Shown: piece after piece, positions 44,576 to 57,400 of the stretch
How positions within the stretch are numbered: position 1 is the first letter of the stretch
Layout of the letters: each line of letters opens with the position of its first letter
Assembly: GCA_004026145.2 (NCBI GenBank)
Contig: CP034994.1
Span: forward strand, 12,752,009-12,816,008
Source: Takifugu bimaculatus
Lineage: Eukaryota; Chordata; Actinopteri; Tetraodontiformes; Tetraodontidae
Length of the DNA stretch: 64,000 bases
Reading direction: 5' to 3'
Program-made: the position numbers and the translations under genes
The notes under the pieces: model-generated
Seen by the model: the letters and a program-made list of their open reading frames with translations, nothing else
Told to the model about the DNA's origin: nothing
Databases searched by the model: none

Positions 44576-46974
44576 TCATTGAGCATTTTGCATCTCCTTG
44601 CCAATTTTGTAACTTAAGATCTTGGTCCAGTCGATCTTGGTGCGCGTGACAGGCAGCTGGCGTCGCAGGGCCTTAAAGGTGGTGTCAGACATGGTCTGGT
44701 AGTTCTTACTGATGGCAGTCTGGGAATAGAAACAAAACTTGTCAGTGGATCTTCTCAGACACTAAATGACTCTTGTAAATAACAAAAGCTAACTCACCTG
44801 GTAATCATCCTCCTCCCTCATGATGATTTTGACAAATTCCAGGGCTGTCTGGCTTGGGTTCTACATGCAAGTCAAACATTAATATTTATCCCAATAGAAA
44901 TCAAAAGGATTCACTTTCTAAACCTAGTTTACTTACAGTCACTGTTACTGATTCTGCTACATCCTTATGGCTAACCAGCTGCACATTGCCATCTTCATAG
45001 AAGTGAACCTGGAGACAGATCGCAGTCATCGATATAAGCTTTATCTTCTAAATAACACATTCATTGAAGCCACTGAGGCCACTTCACCTGGATTTTCAAC
45101 ACTCCAGCCACCTGACCAGTGGGCTGTCCGAGGGTCAGCCTCCACTCGGACCTGCAGCAACCATTCCTGTGGTTGAGACGTGAACTGTTACTCAATAACA
45201 CATGCTAAAGTTAATATCATAAACTCAAAAGCAGAGAAGATGCCATACCAGTAATTATGGGGTTGAAACTGATGCCCTTCAATGCAGGCTATGATTGACT
45301 CCTCGCCCTCATCTGTGTTTGTGTATACCTGCAACACATAGTCAGTATTTCATACTGTTTACATCACTGCTGTCTACTCGTCTGTGTTCCTTACTGTGCA
45401 GCCCCCGGTGGGGTAGTGCTCTTTCACGTAGCCGCTGAGGGCGGAATCGATGGCATTTCTCCAGCTCTTCAGGGGAATTTCTCCATCGTATGGCTGCACG
45501 TCACTCACTTCTTTTTTGAGGTAGTCAAAGCAAAAAGACAAGCAGTTTCGGGGGTCCAAAAACCGCCCCTGCTCCAGGGCACCATGCTTTGTGATCAGGA
45601 CCTGAATGAGAGAGGTTAGAAATGATAAACGTGGGTTCAGCTTTTGCTTCACTGAACTTGAACGTGAGAAGTTTATGATAAAACATACTGGCTCATCATA
45701 GCCCTCTAGTCTGACGGGAGTAAACTGATCCATGTTGTATTTGGCAAAAGCCCTGCACAAACAGAATAGAGACAGATCTGAGGCACATTTTTTACAAGAC
45801 AGAACTAGTCCACATTGTGTCTGCGTTACACTTCCCCCCCGTCTTTATGACCCTTGAATAGTAGGGCACGCCTTGCCCCCATCTGGGTTAGGAATGTGTG
45901 AAATCTGCTGCTTTACATGAAGGTGAAATTACTTACTGTGATGCTCCCTCCTTAAGGAGGTTATCATTGCTGAGAAGAACCCGCACATCTAGAGAAATAA
46001 AAGATGATACCATTTGTGGCAAGTATTATATAGTAAAACAACAGCATTGTCAGGGGTTACTTTTTTATGGCAGTAGTAAGAATAATGTCTTGTTATATCC
46101 TACCATTAAAGACCTCGTTGAACTCTCCTGGTGGAGCATGGGTCACAAAGGTGGTGACTACGCTCACCTATGAAGGTAAATGAAAAAGATCAGTGTCAAA
46201 ACCATGAATACTGGTATTTTAGTAAATGCTTCTTTAAACTAGAGAGAGAAAGTTCAGCAACAAAGTGCCGTTTGACATTTAAGTGCCACATATCATCTGC
46301 AGGGCTCTTCCCAACCCACACTGCTGCAAACACACTGGACTGGACTCTAGCTTTCATACCAGTGTGTGCTTCACTCAATTATCTTTCCATTGAGGTCCAA
46401 ATCATTATATTTTTTGGAAGAATTAATGAAACGCTTAGCCTTAACCATACAAAGCGTGGATGGCTCTTCTACTTTATATGTGCATAATGGCTGATTTTAA
46501 ATATTTCAACCCTCATATGGTGACATGTGTTCGTTGATCTTTGTTAGATACCCGTTTGACCTGTTTGGCACAAATTCAAAGTAACAATATTCGCTAAATT
46601 AGCTAATGATTTTTAAAAAAAAAAAAAAAAATGGGATATGCAATACACTGTCGTGCATGGCACTAAAGGAACATTTCTGCAAAAAGGCTGTCATGTCAAT
46701 TTTAAAAGAATTATCATGCAACAGTATTCATCGCACGATGTGTTTAACCGCCCCCTCCCAGTCAGTTATGAGCTTTTCTTTAGGGTTAGTTCGTTAGCTT
46801 ATCAACAAGCTTTATCATTGTCAGACATCTTTTTTTCTAAATCGCACGAAGATATTAAAATGTACAATAATGTAACAAGAACATATCCTTATAAATAGAT
46901 TAACGAATGAATTAGAAAACAAATTGTCCTCAAACCTTCTCGTCATCTGACAGTGGATCATTCGTGTCAGCCAT
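44576..46974 (-). CDS. capza1: F-actin-capping protein subunit alpha (CAPZA1-like, 287 aa, 10 exons)
   Basis: Exons in transcript order: 46974-46936, 46167-46104, 45988-45937, 45752-45689, 45601-45395, 45328-45249, 45166-45088, 45008-44937, 44860-44798, 44719-44576. They total 864 nt, all in phase, giving 287 residues (family usual 286). Seen: the start MADTNDPLSDDEK, THAPPGEFNEVFND, YNMDQFTPVRLEGYDEP, GRFLDPRN, SWRNAIDSALSGYVKEHYP, IACIEGHQFQPHNYW, and the conserved C-terminal block LRRQLPVTRTKIDWTKILSY KIGKEMQNAQ. The alpha/beta heterodimer caps actin barbed ends, and the C-terminal tentacle binds actin. Odd: WNGCCRSEWRL replaces the usual WNGRWRSEWKF, and several middle residues are unusual (NCLSFCFDYLKKE), so this may be a diverged fish paralogue. 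It converges with CTTNBP2NL and diverges from APEH. Confidence 0.93.
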
Positions 46975-47471
46975 CTTGGCTCTTTGTGACCCCACCTACC
47001 TCAGCTGACTAATAAATAAATAAATAAATAATCATCTCCACGCTCCTCATGTGACTGATAACAAAATTGAAATACACTTTACAATGTTTAAAGTAAATCT
47101 TTTCAAAATGCTAGCTATTTTAAAGAAAGGGAGGCACAAAAATCTTTGATATTTCATTCGTTCTCATGCTTCCTGTTGGATTTTTTTTTTTACACTTTAT
47201 GCCTTCAAAATAAAGGAGGGGACAGAAGGTTTTCCTTTGAATTCCCCCTTTCTTTATGACAAATTTTCTAAAATTCGATTAAAATTTAATTTACTATAAA
47301 GTTGTAATCAATTTTAATCCTTCGCTCATTTATTGCCTCATTATTTACTCAGCGTTGTATTTAATTTTGGAACGTAACCGGAAGCACACATTTGTGTATC
47401 ATAATCTAGTTTTGTAGCGCAAAACTCGTACATTGGCGACTTGTAGCTTAGCATCAAACACGGCAACTGTC
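46975..47471. promoter_or_regulatory. Bidirectional promoter region between CAPZA1 and APEH
   Basis: Only 497 bp separate the two divergent start codons. At the CAPZA1 side GCCAAGATGGCTG (minus strand, over the ATG) is a YY1-like element often found at housekeeping gene starts. There is an AAAT tetranucleotide run at about 47,009-47,031. I see no TATA box that clearly serves either gene. Sharing of regulatory elements is inferred from spacing. Confidence 0.6.
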
Positions 47472-50400
47472 ATGGAGCCACAGGTATGAATCTTACATGA
47501 CTTTATGACACATTATTTTGTACGAATATAAAAGCAACCTCTGGAAAATAGGTGTCACATGCGAAGCTTATATTATTTACGGCCAAGAAAACAAAACAGA
47601 CCTCAAGTACCTTTGATTCAAGCTAGCACTTGTTAAGTTGTTGTCAGCTGTCACGGGAACTTCCTCATCAGACACGGCAACGAACAAAAAGAAAATAAAA
47701 CAGAGGATTCAGCTTATTTTATCATACGATCTCGACTGATTTAAACTGCGAATCAAGCTAATTTTACTGACTTTTGTTGTGACTCTGTTTAAGATATAAT
47801 CCTGTTGTGGCCGGCCAGATTCGTAGCTCGGAAATGAAGAGGGCATTGTTCGCCTTTGGCCAGTTTGTTCCAGTAGGACGTGCTGTGAGGTGTTATTCTG
47901 CATGTTTTCAGATGATCACCAAACCCGGGGAAATCGCCAGACTGTACAGAGATCTCAGCCTCTTTCCCTCTCTGAATAGAGCAGATGTGGGTCCTGTTGT
48001 CACCTCTCAGTATGGAGGCAAATACACCAACATTTACACAGGTAACTCATACTCGACTGTCTTTAGATGTATTTGTATATGTGTATTAGCTTTTAATACC
48101 GTTTCATTTACTTTTTTTTGCTGCAGAATGGACTCAGAGTGACCTGGAGAGAAATGAGAAAGTCAAGTTTTGCAGACAGTATATTGTTTTCCATGATGAC
48201 AAGTCAGTGGTCTTCTCTGGAGCCTCAGGGAACTGTACAGAGATTAAAGGAGAGTATGTGAAGATCTTGATAGTTTAAACCCCAATTTGTTCATCTTCAC
48301 TGCATTAGGTTTCATTTGGATTTTAAATATTTTTTCCCCCTGTCAGATTGCTCACCAAGGATTCCCCCTCAGGAGAAATGAAGGCTGTCCTCAGAGAATC
48401 CGTAATCAAAGGAGAGGAGAAACAATTTCTGGAGGTGTGTGTAGCTGTTTGTCTAAGAGAACCCTTTGTGAAACCTTTCTGTTCCACTCATAACCCATGT
48501 TTACATAATGTAATGTGTTATCCCTGAGGGGAATCTTGTCTCAGCATTTACATTTTAAATATGAAAACTAAGAAAATGTGACATTTCAGATCTGGACTAA
48601 GAACATCAAGATGAAGAGCATCAATCTAACAGCCTTAAACAAACACGGCAAAGTCTATGACGATGGCAAGTTATGGATGTTTTGTATTTGATTGTTTCTT
48701 TTGACACCTAGTTGTTGTGTTTTCTATCTAAGTCCACTCCTGCCGTGTTCTTTCATCCACAGAACAATTTGGCTGCCTGGTTTGGTCACACTCGCAGACC
48801 CATCTGCTGTACGTGGCAGAAAGGAAGAGAGCCAAGGCAGAACCTTACTTTCAGGTAGAAAATAAATATTGTAACAAAAAGTACAAGGTATTTTGTGGTT
48901 ATAACAATATTAACATCAGTTATACTAATAATGCAGTAGAGTTCTTCTAATTATCACCAATTTCTGATAACAGACTGAGTCACCAGAGTTGTCTACCATT
49001 GGGGACGAGGAAGACACTGTGAGACTGGAGAAAAAGGAGGCTGTTAAAGTAACTACTAGTTTTACTATATCTTTGACATAATGTAGGGTTGTTAACTGAT
49101 ACTTTAAGTCTTCATTTTACTGTACAGTGTAGCATTTTGATTTACTGCCTATAATCACAATCAAACTGCTAAAGCTGAAAAAGAAATCACTGTAAATCAT
49201 TTTTGTCAATTTCTCTGTTCATATCTCAATCTCACATTTTTGCCCACAGCAGTTTCATGCAGTCGTGTATAAAATGATCTGTAAAATGATAGATATATTT
49301 ATGATAACTTCATGCAATCTATCTAAGTTTCTGGAGGTTTCTATTTACTCTTGAGTTGTTTTCCTTATTGGCCTACAGGGGGAGCAGTTTGTCTACCATG
49401 AGGATTGGGGGGAAGGTTTGGTCAGTAAAAGCTGTCCAGTACTTTGTGTTTTGGACATCGAAGGTAACAACATCACTGTATTAGAAGGAGTGCCTGACAA
49501 TATCTCACCTGGTCAGGTAGGTGAACAAGTTCTGCGGCACTGCATAGTTTTTTTGCTCTTGGACTTGCACACATGTTTCTCCATTCCACTCTGTCACCAT
49601 CTCTGCAGGCATTTTGGGCTCCAGGAGACACAGGTGTAGTGTTTGTAGGTTGGTGTCATGAGCCCTTCAGACTTGGTCTTAAGTACTGTCCCAACAGGAG
49701 GTGAGTGTTACTCACGCTGAACAATGTGAAGAGTGAAATCTGGCAATTTTCAGAACTTAGGTATAAATATATACATGTCTCTACCATTTACTCCATCAGG
49801 TCTTCTTTGTTCTACGTGGATCTCATGGGTGGAAAATGTGGTAAACATGAGCATTTGTCCCATCTAAGTCACAGTGCCATTATTAACATCATACAGTAAA
49901 ATCCAGTCTAATTAAGTACTTGTCCAGCGCGAAGCTTGTCTATCGTCTGGACACTGTTTGTTTAGCAGATGTTCACATATCTTTGTGTTGTGGTCACTCA
50001 GAGCAGCTCTCGTCAGGCACCAGTGGAGTCTACTCTCCCAGGCTGAGCCCAGACCAGTGTCGGATCATCTATCTGGAGTGTTCTGTTTATGGTCCGCATA
50101 TGCAGTGCAGCAGGCTCTGCATGGTGAGAGCCAGAACCTCTTTCCCCACATGGGACACTTTTAGTTTCAGCAAACACAATAATTCAACATTTGACTTATT
50201 TTATTCCAGTATGACTGGTATACAAAGAAGACCACGTTGGTGTTGGATGTTGTGAATCGATCTGCAGAAGGTGAGAAGTACCAGGTGCTCACCTCACAAA
50301 TGCACCTTTTTATTCAGGGCATATTAAATCTGTTTATTTCTGTGATTTGGCAGATGGCTTTACTGGAATCTACAGCTCTCAGTTGTCTCCCCAGTGTTGG

Positions 50401-53224
50401 TCAGCTGACAGTCAGCGTATCATCATTGCTTCTCCTCAGAGGAGCCGCAAAGTACTGCATACTCTCTACCATCATATATCCTAGTTTATCCACAGAGAAC
50501 TGAAGTTACTCTTTATGATATTGTTGCTTTCTGAAGGAGCTGTTAATGGTGGATATAAATACTGGAAGTGTCACAAATCTGACCTCAAGTGAGTCATATT
50601 TGCTTTATTCATATCTTGGTCACTTAATGCCAAATTTGGCATTCAGAGTCTGATGTTCTTTGTCTTCAGAGTCTGAAGTTGGTAACTGGTCTCTGCTGAA
50701 CATGGAGAAAGATCTGATGGTGGTCAGCTGCTCCTCTCCAAACTGCCCCCCAAGTCTGGTAGGCTTTTCTTTTAATTAGTTGCTGGAAATGTGATTATAA
50801 CAGCTTTCTAGTGTCACGGGTGTGATCTAATACCGTGTGGTTTGATGTGTAGAGAGTGGGATTTCTTCCAGCCTTGGATTCTCAAGAGGAAGTGGCCTGG
50901 GTGACTTTAGAGGACTCCGAACCTTTGTCAGACATCGACTGGAAAATCTTGACTTTCGTCCCTCCCCCAGAGGAAGACAACAGCCAATATCGTAAGAAAA
51001 TTCAAACAAAAGCAGAAATTCTGTTCCGTTCAACTGTTCCTTTGTGTTACACTCAAACAACAATATAATGTTATGATGGCATAAGGAATTTCTTTTTTCT
51101 TGTTGTAGCTGGCCTTGATTTTGAAGCTTTGCTAATCAAACCAAAGGAAGTTCAAAAGGGAGTCAAGCTGCCTCTTATTGTGACTCCTCATGGTTGGTTA
51201 TTCTGTTTCATTTTGTCTTTGTCTTGTTCCACATTAATGTCACCATAGTGCAGTTTGAACCTCATATTACTTAGACTCTAATATATGAATTGATTTAGAT
51301 GAAATGCCATACCTGTGTAAATAAAGCCACTCTCAGAATTTTTAGTAGTCAGTGGTTGTGTTGAGATTGTTTTTGCCCCCTTGTCAACAGCCATGCTTAC
51401 AGACCTGTATCCTTGTCAACAGGGGCGTTGCTGTGACAATTGTGCCCTCTGAGGCAAAATGACAAATCTCATTCTTAGAATCAGAACCTGTCTCTAATAA
51501 CTCCAGAGATCTTTGACAATAGTCATGGGGGCTAATATATAGAGCATTTAAAGTCAAGAGTATAGCAGAATCTTAGGAGTTATTATTACTGATTGTTAAA
51601 TACTAATTGTTCTTCTTTCACTCAGGGGGTCCTCACTCAGTGGTCGTAGCTGAATGGTTTCTTTCTCAGTCTGTGTTATGCAGGATGGGTTTTGCTTTAT
51701 TGCTGGGTAAGTTCATGTGTTTTTACACGTATGTGCAGCAGGGGGCAACTTCACATACACACGCCATATATGTTTTAGCACCACTCGATACCTTAGATGC
51801 TCATGGATGCCGTTAATATTATTTTGGGGTGATTATAGTTGTAAAGTGTGTCTCCATGTAGTGTCTGATTATCAAAAGTTGGATGCAAATGATCTGGTTT
51901 TGTTTTTTGCTTTAAATTTGGGGGTTTTCTGGAGGGTGATGACAGCGAAGACAGCAGGCATCAGTCTGTCTGATTGTATATTTGATGCTTTAAAGAGCCT
52001 GGAGCAGGTAGCACTGCTGGTAATGCCAGCAGGTCAGCAGAAGCGCCAGATAATTCATATCTCAGTGGGAGTAGCACGGACGTTGAAATGGCCCTCCTGC
52101 TGCTGCACACAGCCCTGTCCGCTCGCTTATTGACTTGATGTTAAACATGTCACATGCTCTTGGGGGGGGGGGGGGGGGAGTACACCTGTGAAAAACATCT
52201 ACATTTCAGAAAGAAGGTAATGTCATTATGCACACCGGCGTATGTGACTTGCTGTTTTTAGTGAACTATCGCGGCTCACTTGGATATGGCCAAGACAGTG
52301 TCCTCTCATTGCCTGGTAACGTTGGCAGCCAGGATGTAAAGGATGTTCAGGTAAGGGATTATTATAGAGATTATATATATATTATACAGATAGTAATGTT
52401 TGAAAATCTATTTAGCCATCCACAAATCTGTGGTTCAAACAACAAACCATTATGTTCTCAATGATTTTCCCCCTTTTCCCACTAGTTTGCCGTTGAAAGT
52501 GTCCTGAAACGTGGCGAGTTTGACCCAGAGAGGGTAGTCATATCTGGCGGCTCCCATGGTGGTTTCTTGGCCTGTCACCTTATTGGTCAGTACCCAGGCT
52601 TCTACAAGGTCTGCGTGGCTCGCAACCCCGTCATCAATTTGGCCTCCATGATCGGCAGCACTGACATTCCAGACTGGTACGTTTTCCCCTGCGTCCAGCA
52701 GGGCCGTTCAGTTAAGCAATTCACAGGACAGAAAGAGACACGTAGTGTGTTTTTACAGGTGCATGGTTGAGGCCGGGTACGACTATAGTACAGGTGATCT
52801 ACCTGATCCGGAGGTATGGGCTCAGATGCTGAACAAGTCCCCCATCAAACATGTCACACAGGTATGGCTGTTCCAGCATCTGTAGTTGTCATTGCAGAAC
52901 ATATTATGCTGTAATAAAGTCACCTCTCCTCCTAGGTACAAACACCAGTTTTGCTTTTATTAGGAGAGGAAGACAAGCGTGTACCTAACAAACAAGGAAT
53001 TGAATATTACAGAGCGCTGAAGGCGAAGCAGGTTCCAGTCCAGTATGTCTCTGCCTCAGTAACATATTCTGACTGGGTGACAGCTTCCGGTTCAGCATCT
53101 TATGGTCTGATGTGTTTTCTCCAGGCTGCTGTGGTACCCGGGCAACAATCACTCTCTGTCCAAGGTGGACGCAGAGTCCGACGGCTTCATGAACGTCGCT
53201 CTGTGGATCGTTCAGCACTTGTAA
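47472..53224 (+). CDS. apeh: Acylaminoacyl-peptide hydrolase (APEH, 728 aa, 23 exons)
   Basis: Exons: 47472-47483, 47912-48041, 48127-48253, 48347-48434, 48590-48665, 48763-48854, 48974-49048, 49379-49516, 49609-49700, 49800-49840, 50002-50123, 50210-50270, 50354-50451, 50537-50588, 50670-50758, 50853-50991, 51109-51192, 51626-51706, 52262-52350, 52486-52676, 52759-52861, 52936-53042, 53125-53224. They total 2,187 nt with every phase consistent. The enzyme is a cytosolic serine peptidase (prolyl oligopeptidase family S9) that releases N-acylated amino acids from blocked peptides. Seen: EWTQSDLERNEKVKFCRQY, the beta-propeller blocks EDWGEGLVSKSCPVL and QAFWAPGDTGVVFVG, then the hydrolase domain with PHGGPHS, VNYRGSLGYGQDS, the nucleophile in GGSHGG (Ser585), Asp673 in GEEDKRVP and His705 in NNHSLS. 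Human has 732 residues, with the triad two positions later, as far as I recall. The first exon encodes only MEPQ. Intron 5 uses a GC donor. Confidence 0.96.
48666..48762 (+). other. GC-AG intron in APEH
   Basis: The exon ends GACGATG and the intron begins GCAAGT, the consensus form of the minor GC donor class. It ends CACAG. The protein frame (VYDDEQFGCL) matches the family only with this junction. Confidence 0.85.
52162..52178. repeat. Poly(G) run in APEH intron 18
   Basis: 17 consecutive G on the plus strand. It could form a quadruplex and is a likely place for length errors. Confidence 0.9.
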
Positions 53225-54417
53225 CAGCGATGGTACATTCTAACACTAACATGGACAGAAAACGCTAACAAGGTCCCCTGCTGGGTCACATGTTCTGCTG
53301 CTTATTCCAGGACTGCAAGGTCCAGTGCCAAATGCATTCAGTTGGGTATTTATCTAGGGCTTCTGTGATTGTCACAACTACACTGTATTTAATGAAAAAA
53401 ACAACTTTTTTTTAATGTAGCACCAATAATCAGAAATGGATGTATTCAGTTTTTATTTTGTGCTTTTTATGCAGTTGCTACCGATGTAAAAATGAAGGGC
53501 TTTTCAGTAGTTGTTTTTTAACCTATACAATTTTGAATTGTTGGTGCAAGGCACTTAATAAAGCAATCAAAAAAAATACCATTAGTGTGGAAAATCCCTT
53601 TATGTATTGGACCAGAAAGGTGGTGCAAACGTCTCTTTGATCTGTTTAAGTAAGGCTTCCATGCTCAACTACAAAGGAAAACTCTTTTTAAAACTGCCTT
53701 TACGCTACAGGCAGAGCAGGAATGGCTGGATTACACTTTGTTTTCAGAAAGGATGTTTTTTTTTAGAAACCTCTGAAATCTCATCTGTCAGAACTGCGTT
53801 TTCACTTCTGCGTACTGTAACTGATGTGCACCGGCTGCGCTCATCTTCCCTTCATGAAAGAAAGACGCCTGTGGATCCCAGAGTGAATTTCTTCTGAATT
53901 CCTGATCTATCTAAGTAAGTAATTTACCCTATTTGCACTTTAGAATGACCCTTTAGGGAAGCATTTGAAAAATGTCTCACTTACTCGTAAATTAAAAGCT
54001 GATTCCAGGATTCTATGTTTGTGTTGGGCTTTATAATTCAGACAGGGGCATCCAGAGCTGAAATGCTTTAAATGTTTATTGTGTAAGATTTGGCAGCATC
54101 TAGACAAATTGATTTTCCTGGAATCACCCCCACCCACACGCACACAGTGATTTTTCCATCACCAGTATTTCCATTTCAGATGTTACTAATGACACTGCAA
54201 TGCTCAGTCTAGCTTCTATCCTACACGTTATATCACGAAAGTCTTGATACACTACATAACAACACACAGCAGCATTCTAGTGCTCTGTTCACAAATTGAA
54301 GATCTCCTAAAAAAACTGGATAAATATCAAGCATAATAATATAGCTCTGGACTGCTGCAGAGGTCACATGGAAGATCTTTATATCAAGACATCTAAAAGA
54401 GTTTTCCCCTCTTCTAG
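53225..54417. other. APEH 3' UTR and TLR9 upstream region
   Basis: AATAAA at 53,557-53,562 probably ends APEH. The rest is AT-rich with no coding exon recognised. A splice acceptor (CTTCTAG ending at 54,417) sits 6 bp before the TLR9 ATG, so at least one non-coding TLR9 exon should lie upstream; I cannot place it with confidence. Confidence 0.55.
53557..53562 (+). terminator. Poly(A) signal of APEH
   Basis: AATAAA about 330 bp after the APEH stop. Confidence 0.65.
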
Positions 54418-54423
54418 ATTACA

Positions 54424-57400
54424 ATGCGTTTCCTGATCCTCTGTCAGCTGCTTCCACTTGTGAGCAGCATAAATCCCATCTTCTTGCCATGTGACACTGA
54501 CGCGAACACCTCCAGGGTAGACTGCTCCGACAGACCCCTCAGACGCGTCCCCCTCATCAAGTCCGACACCGTCACGTCGCTCCGTTTAAGCCGGACGAAG
54601 ATCCGCCACCTGTGGCAGTATGATCTGTCGGGTGTGCCGAACCTTCGAGCTTTCACGATGGCGGATAACTGTCAGCCGTCCAGCATGAAGGCGTCACTGC
54701 ATGACTGTGAGGTTAAGATCGATCACGGTGTCTTCAGGAACTTGTCGCTGCTTCAGGTTCTGAATCTGTCAGGAAACAGTCTCACCTCCTTACCCAAGTT
54801 ACCTGCAAACCTGCGAGTGCTCAATCTACAGAGGAATCACCTCTTCAACATCGTGGAACCACTAAAAACGCCACATCTCCAAGAACTTTATCTCACCAAG
54901 AACTGCTTTTACGCGAACCCTTGCCAGCAGTCACTGAAAATCAGCAAGACTGTTTTCAGGGAGCTCTCTCGGCTAAAAACGCTCACTCTGGCGTACAATA
55001 ATTTGACATCTGTCCCTGAAGGATTGCCCAGCTCACTGGAAATTCTGGACTTGAGCGAGAACACAATCACTGAGGTTTTGGAAGGAGCCTTTGCTGACTT
55101 GACACATCTCAGAGAATTGAACCTGGAGTGGAATTGCCAGCGTTGTGACCGCGCAGCTCAGCCCTGCTTTCCCTGCCCCCGACACCTGCCACTCCAGCTG
55201 CATTCAAAGTCATTCTATGCCAACAAAAGCACCCTCACCTACTTGAGCCTGAGAGGGAACTCCCTGAGAACCTTCCCAAAGGGTCTCTTCCGGCCTCTGA
55301 AGAATTTAAAGATGCTGGACCTCTCGGACAACTTCCTCTCTTACGCCATACAGAACGGCACCTTCTTTGCGGAGCTGACCTCCCTGGCTTGGATCAGCCT
55401 CATTTACAACTACGAGCCCCTGAAGATGTTTCCTGAACTGTTCCTCTCCCCACACATTGGCGATATATCTGGACTGCAGTATCTTCTCTTGAGCGGCAAC
55501 TTTTTCCACTCGCTTTCAGGCCAAAGCTTTGAGGTTCTCTCCAAGCTTCGGAACCTAAAGAAACTCGAGCTGAGGATGAACTTCATCGACAACATCAACA
55601 TGAAAGCTCTGCACCAGGTACCTTCCCTGGTCCACATCGACCTCTCCCAGAACAGACTGAGCTTCATTCCACAGTGCTCAGTTTCACCTGCCGAGAGAGA
55701 AAGTCACCGTAACCAGAACGTGCGTGACCTCAGTTTTTCCCAACCGTTCCTTATGGAAACAAAACCAAATGTTACTTTTGGATTTAACTTCTTGGACCAG
55801 TCCCACAGATTGGAAACGTCACAGTCCTTCCCAACCCAGTCTTCACCATTGTGGGAAACGTTTTGCAAAAATAAAGTTACATTTGACCTCTCTCAAAATG
55901 ACATCATGTCTGTTAATCAGGAGGTGCTAGCGGGGATGGAAAACGCAGTTTGTTTGGACCTTTCCTTTAATTACATGAGCCAGGCATTGAAGTACGGGAT
56001 GTTCAGTAGCATGAAACATTTAGTGTTTCTTAACCTGTCGTACAACAGACTGGATTTTTATTATAATGAATCTTTCAGTGAGCTGAATAACACGTTAAAG
56101 CTTCTGGACCTGAGTAACAACGACTTTCACTTCAAAATGAGGGGCATGGGCCACCGGTTGACCTTCATTAAAAATCTGGTGAACCTGGAAGTCCTGAGTT
56201 TGGCTAACAACGCCATCGCAATGCGGATCGATCAGAGGCTGGTCAGCGCCTCCTTAAAGCAACTGTCGTTCAACGGGAATGACCTGAACACGATGTGGAG
56301 CTCGGAAAACAACCAGTACGTTAATTTCTTCCACAACCTGACGAGCCTCACCTACCTGGACATATCGGACAACAAGCTCAGGCTGGTTTCTCCGGAAGTG
56401 CTGTGTAACCTTCCCAGAAGCCTGCAGAACCTGAGCCTCAGCAACAATCGGCTAAACTATTTCCCGTGGGAGAACATTTCCGTGCTCAGCAACTTGCGTC
56501 ACCTGGACCTTAGTCAGAATTTCATTTCCTTTTTGCCTTATACTGTCGTACACACTGCAGAACCCTTATCCCTCTTGGACCTCAGCCACAATCGCATCCG
56601 TTACATCCCCCGGAGTTTCTTCCTCGCCATGAATTCCTTGCAGCGTTTGTACCTCAGCCACAATCAGCTCAAACAGTTGAACCAGCATTTCCTCCCCGCC
56701 CCCTTCAAAAACGGCAGCGGCCCTCGGACGCTCAGCCTCCACGTCAACCCCTTCAAGTGCGACTGTGATGCTTCTTGGTTTGCGGACTTTCTGCGCAACA
56801 CTCCCATCGAGATTCCCCACCTGACCACAAACGTGCACTGTGAGTACCCAGAATCCCAGCGTGGCAAAACCATCCTGTCCATGGACCAGCGCTCCTGCCA
56901 GGACATATATGGTAACTTAGCTTCCGTCGTCTGTTCCTTTTTGGTTCTTGGATTCACTGTTCTACCCCTCCTCAAGCACCTCTACGGCTGGGATCTTTGG
57001 TATTCTTTACAAGTACTTTGGGCGGGATTTAAAGGCTATTCCCAGCTGACTGGCCAGGATACGAAGTACAACTATGATGCTTTCGTGGTGTTCGACACCA
57101 GCGACCTGGCTGTGAGGGACTGGGTCTACAACGAGCTACTTGTCAATCTAGAGAACTCTGCACACAGAACGTTCTGCCTCTGTTTGGAGGAACGAGATTG
57201 GGTTCCTGGGTTCTCCTGCATCGAAAACCTGCACAACGCTGTGTCCAGCAGCGTGAAGACCATGTTTGTGCTGTCCACTGGCACCATTGAGTCGATGAGC
57301 GGCGTGATCCGTCAGGCTTTCTTCATGGTTCAGCAACGGCTTTTGGATGAGAAGGTCAGTCACGAGACTTTCACTCCCTTGTTGCCGCGGTTCCCTATTC

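Noticed and set aside
44006..44617. A 203-codon plus-strand open frame
   Set aside because: It is antisense to the CAPZA1 last exon and 3' UTR, has no family resemblance and no splice context.
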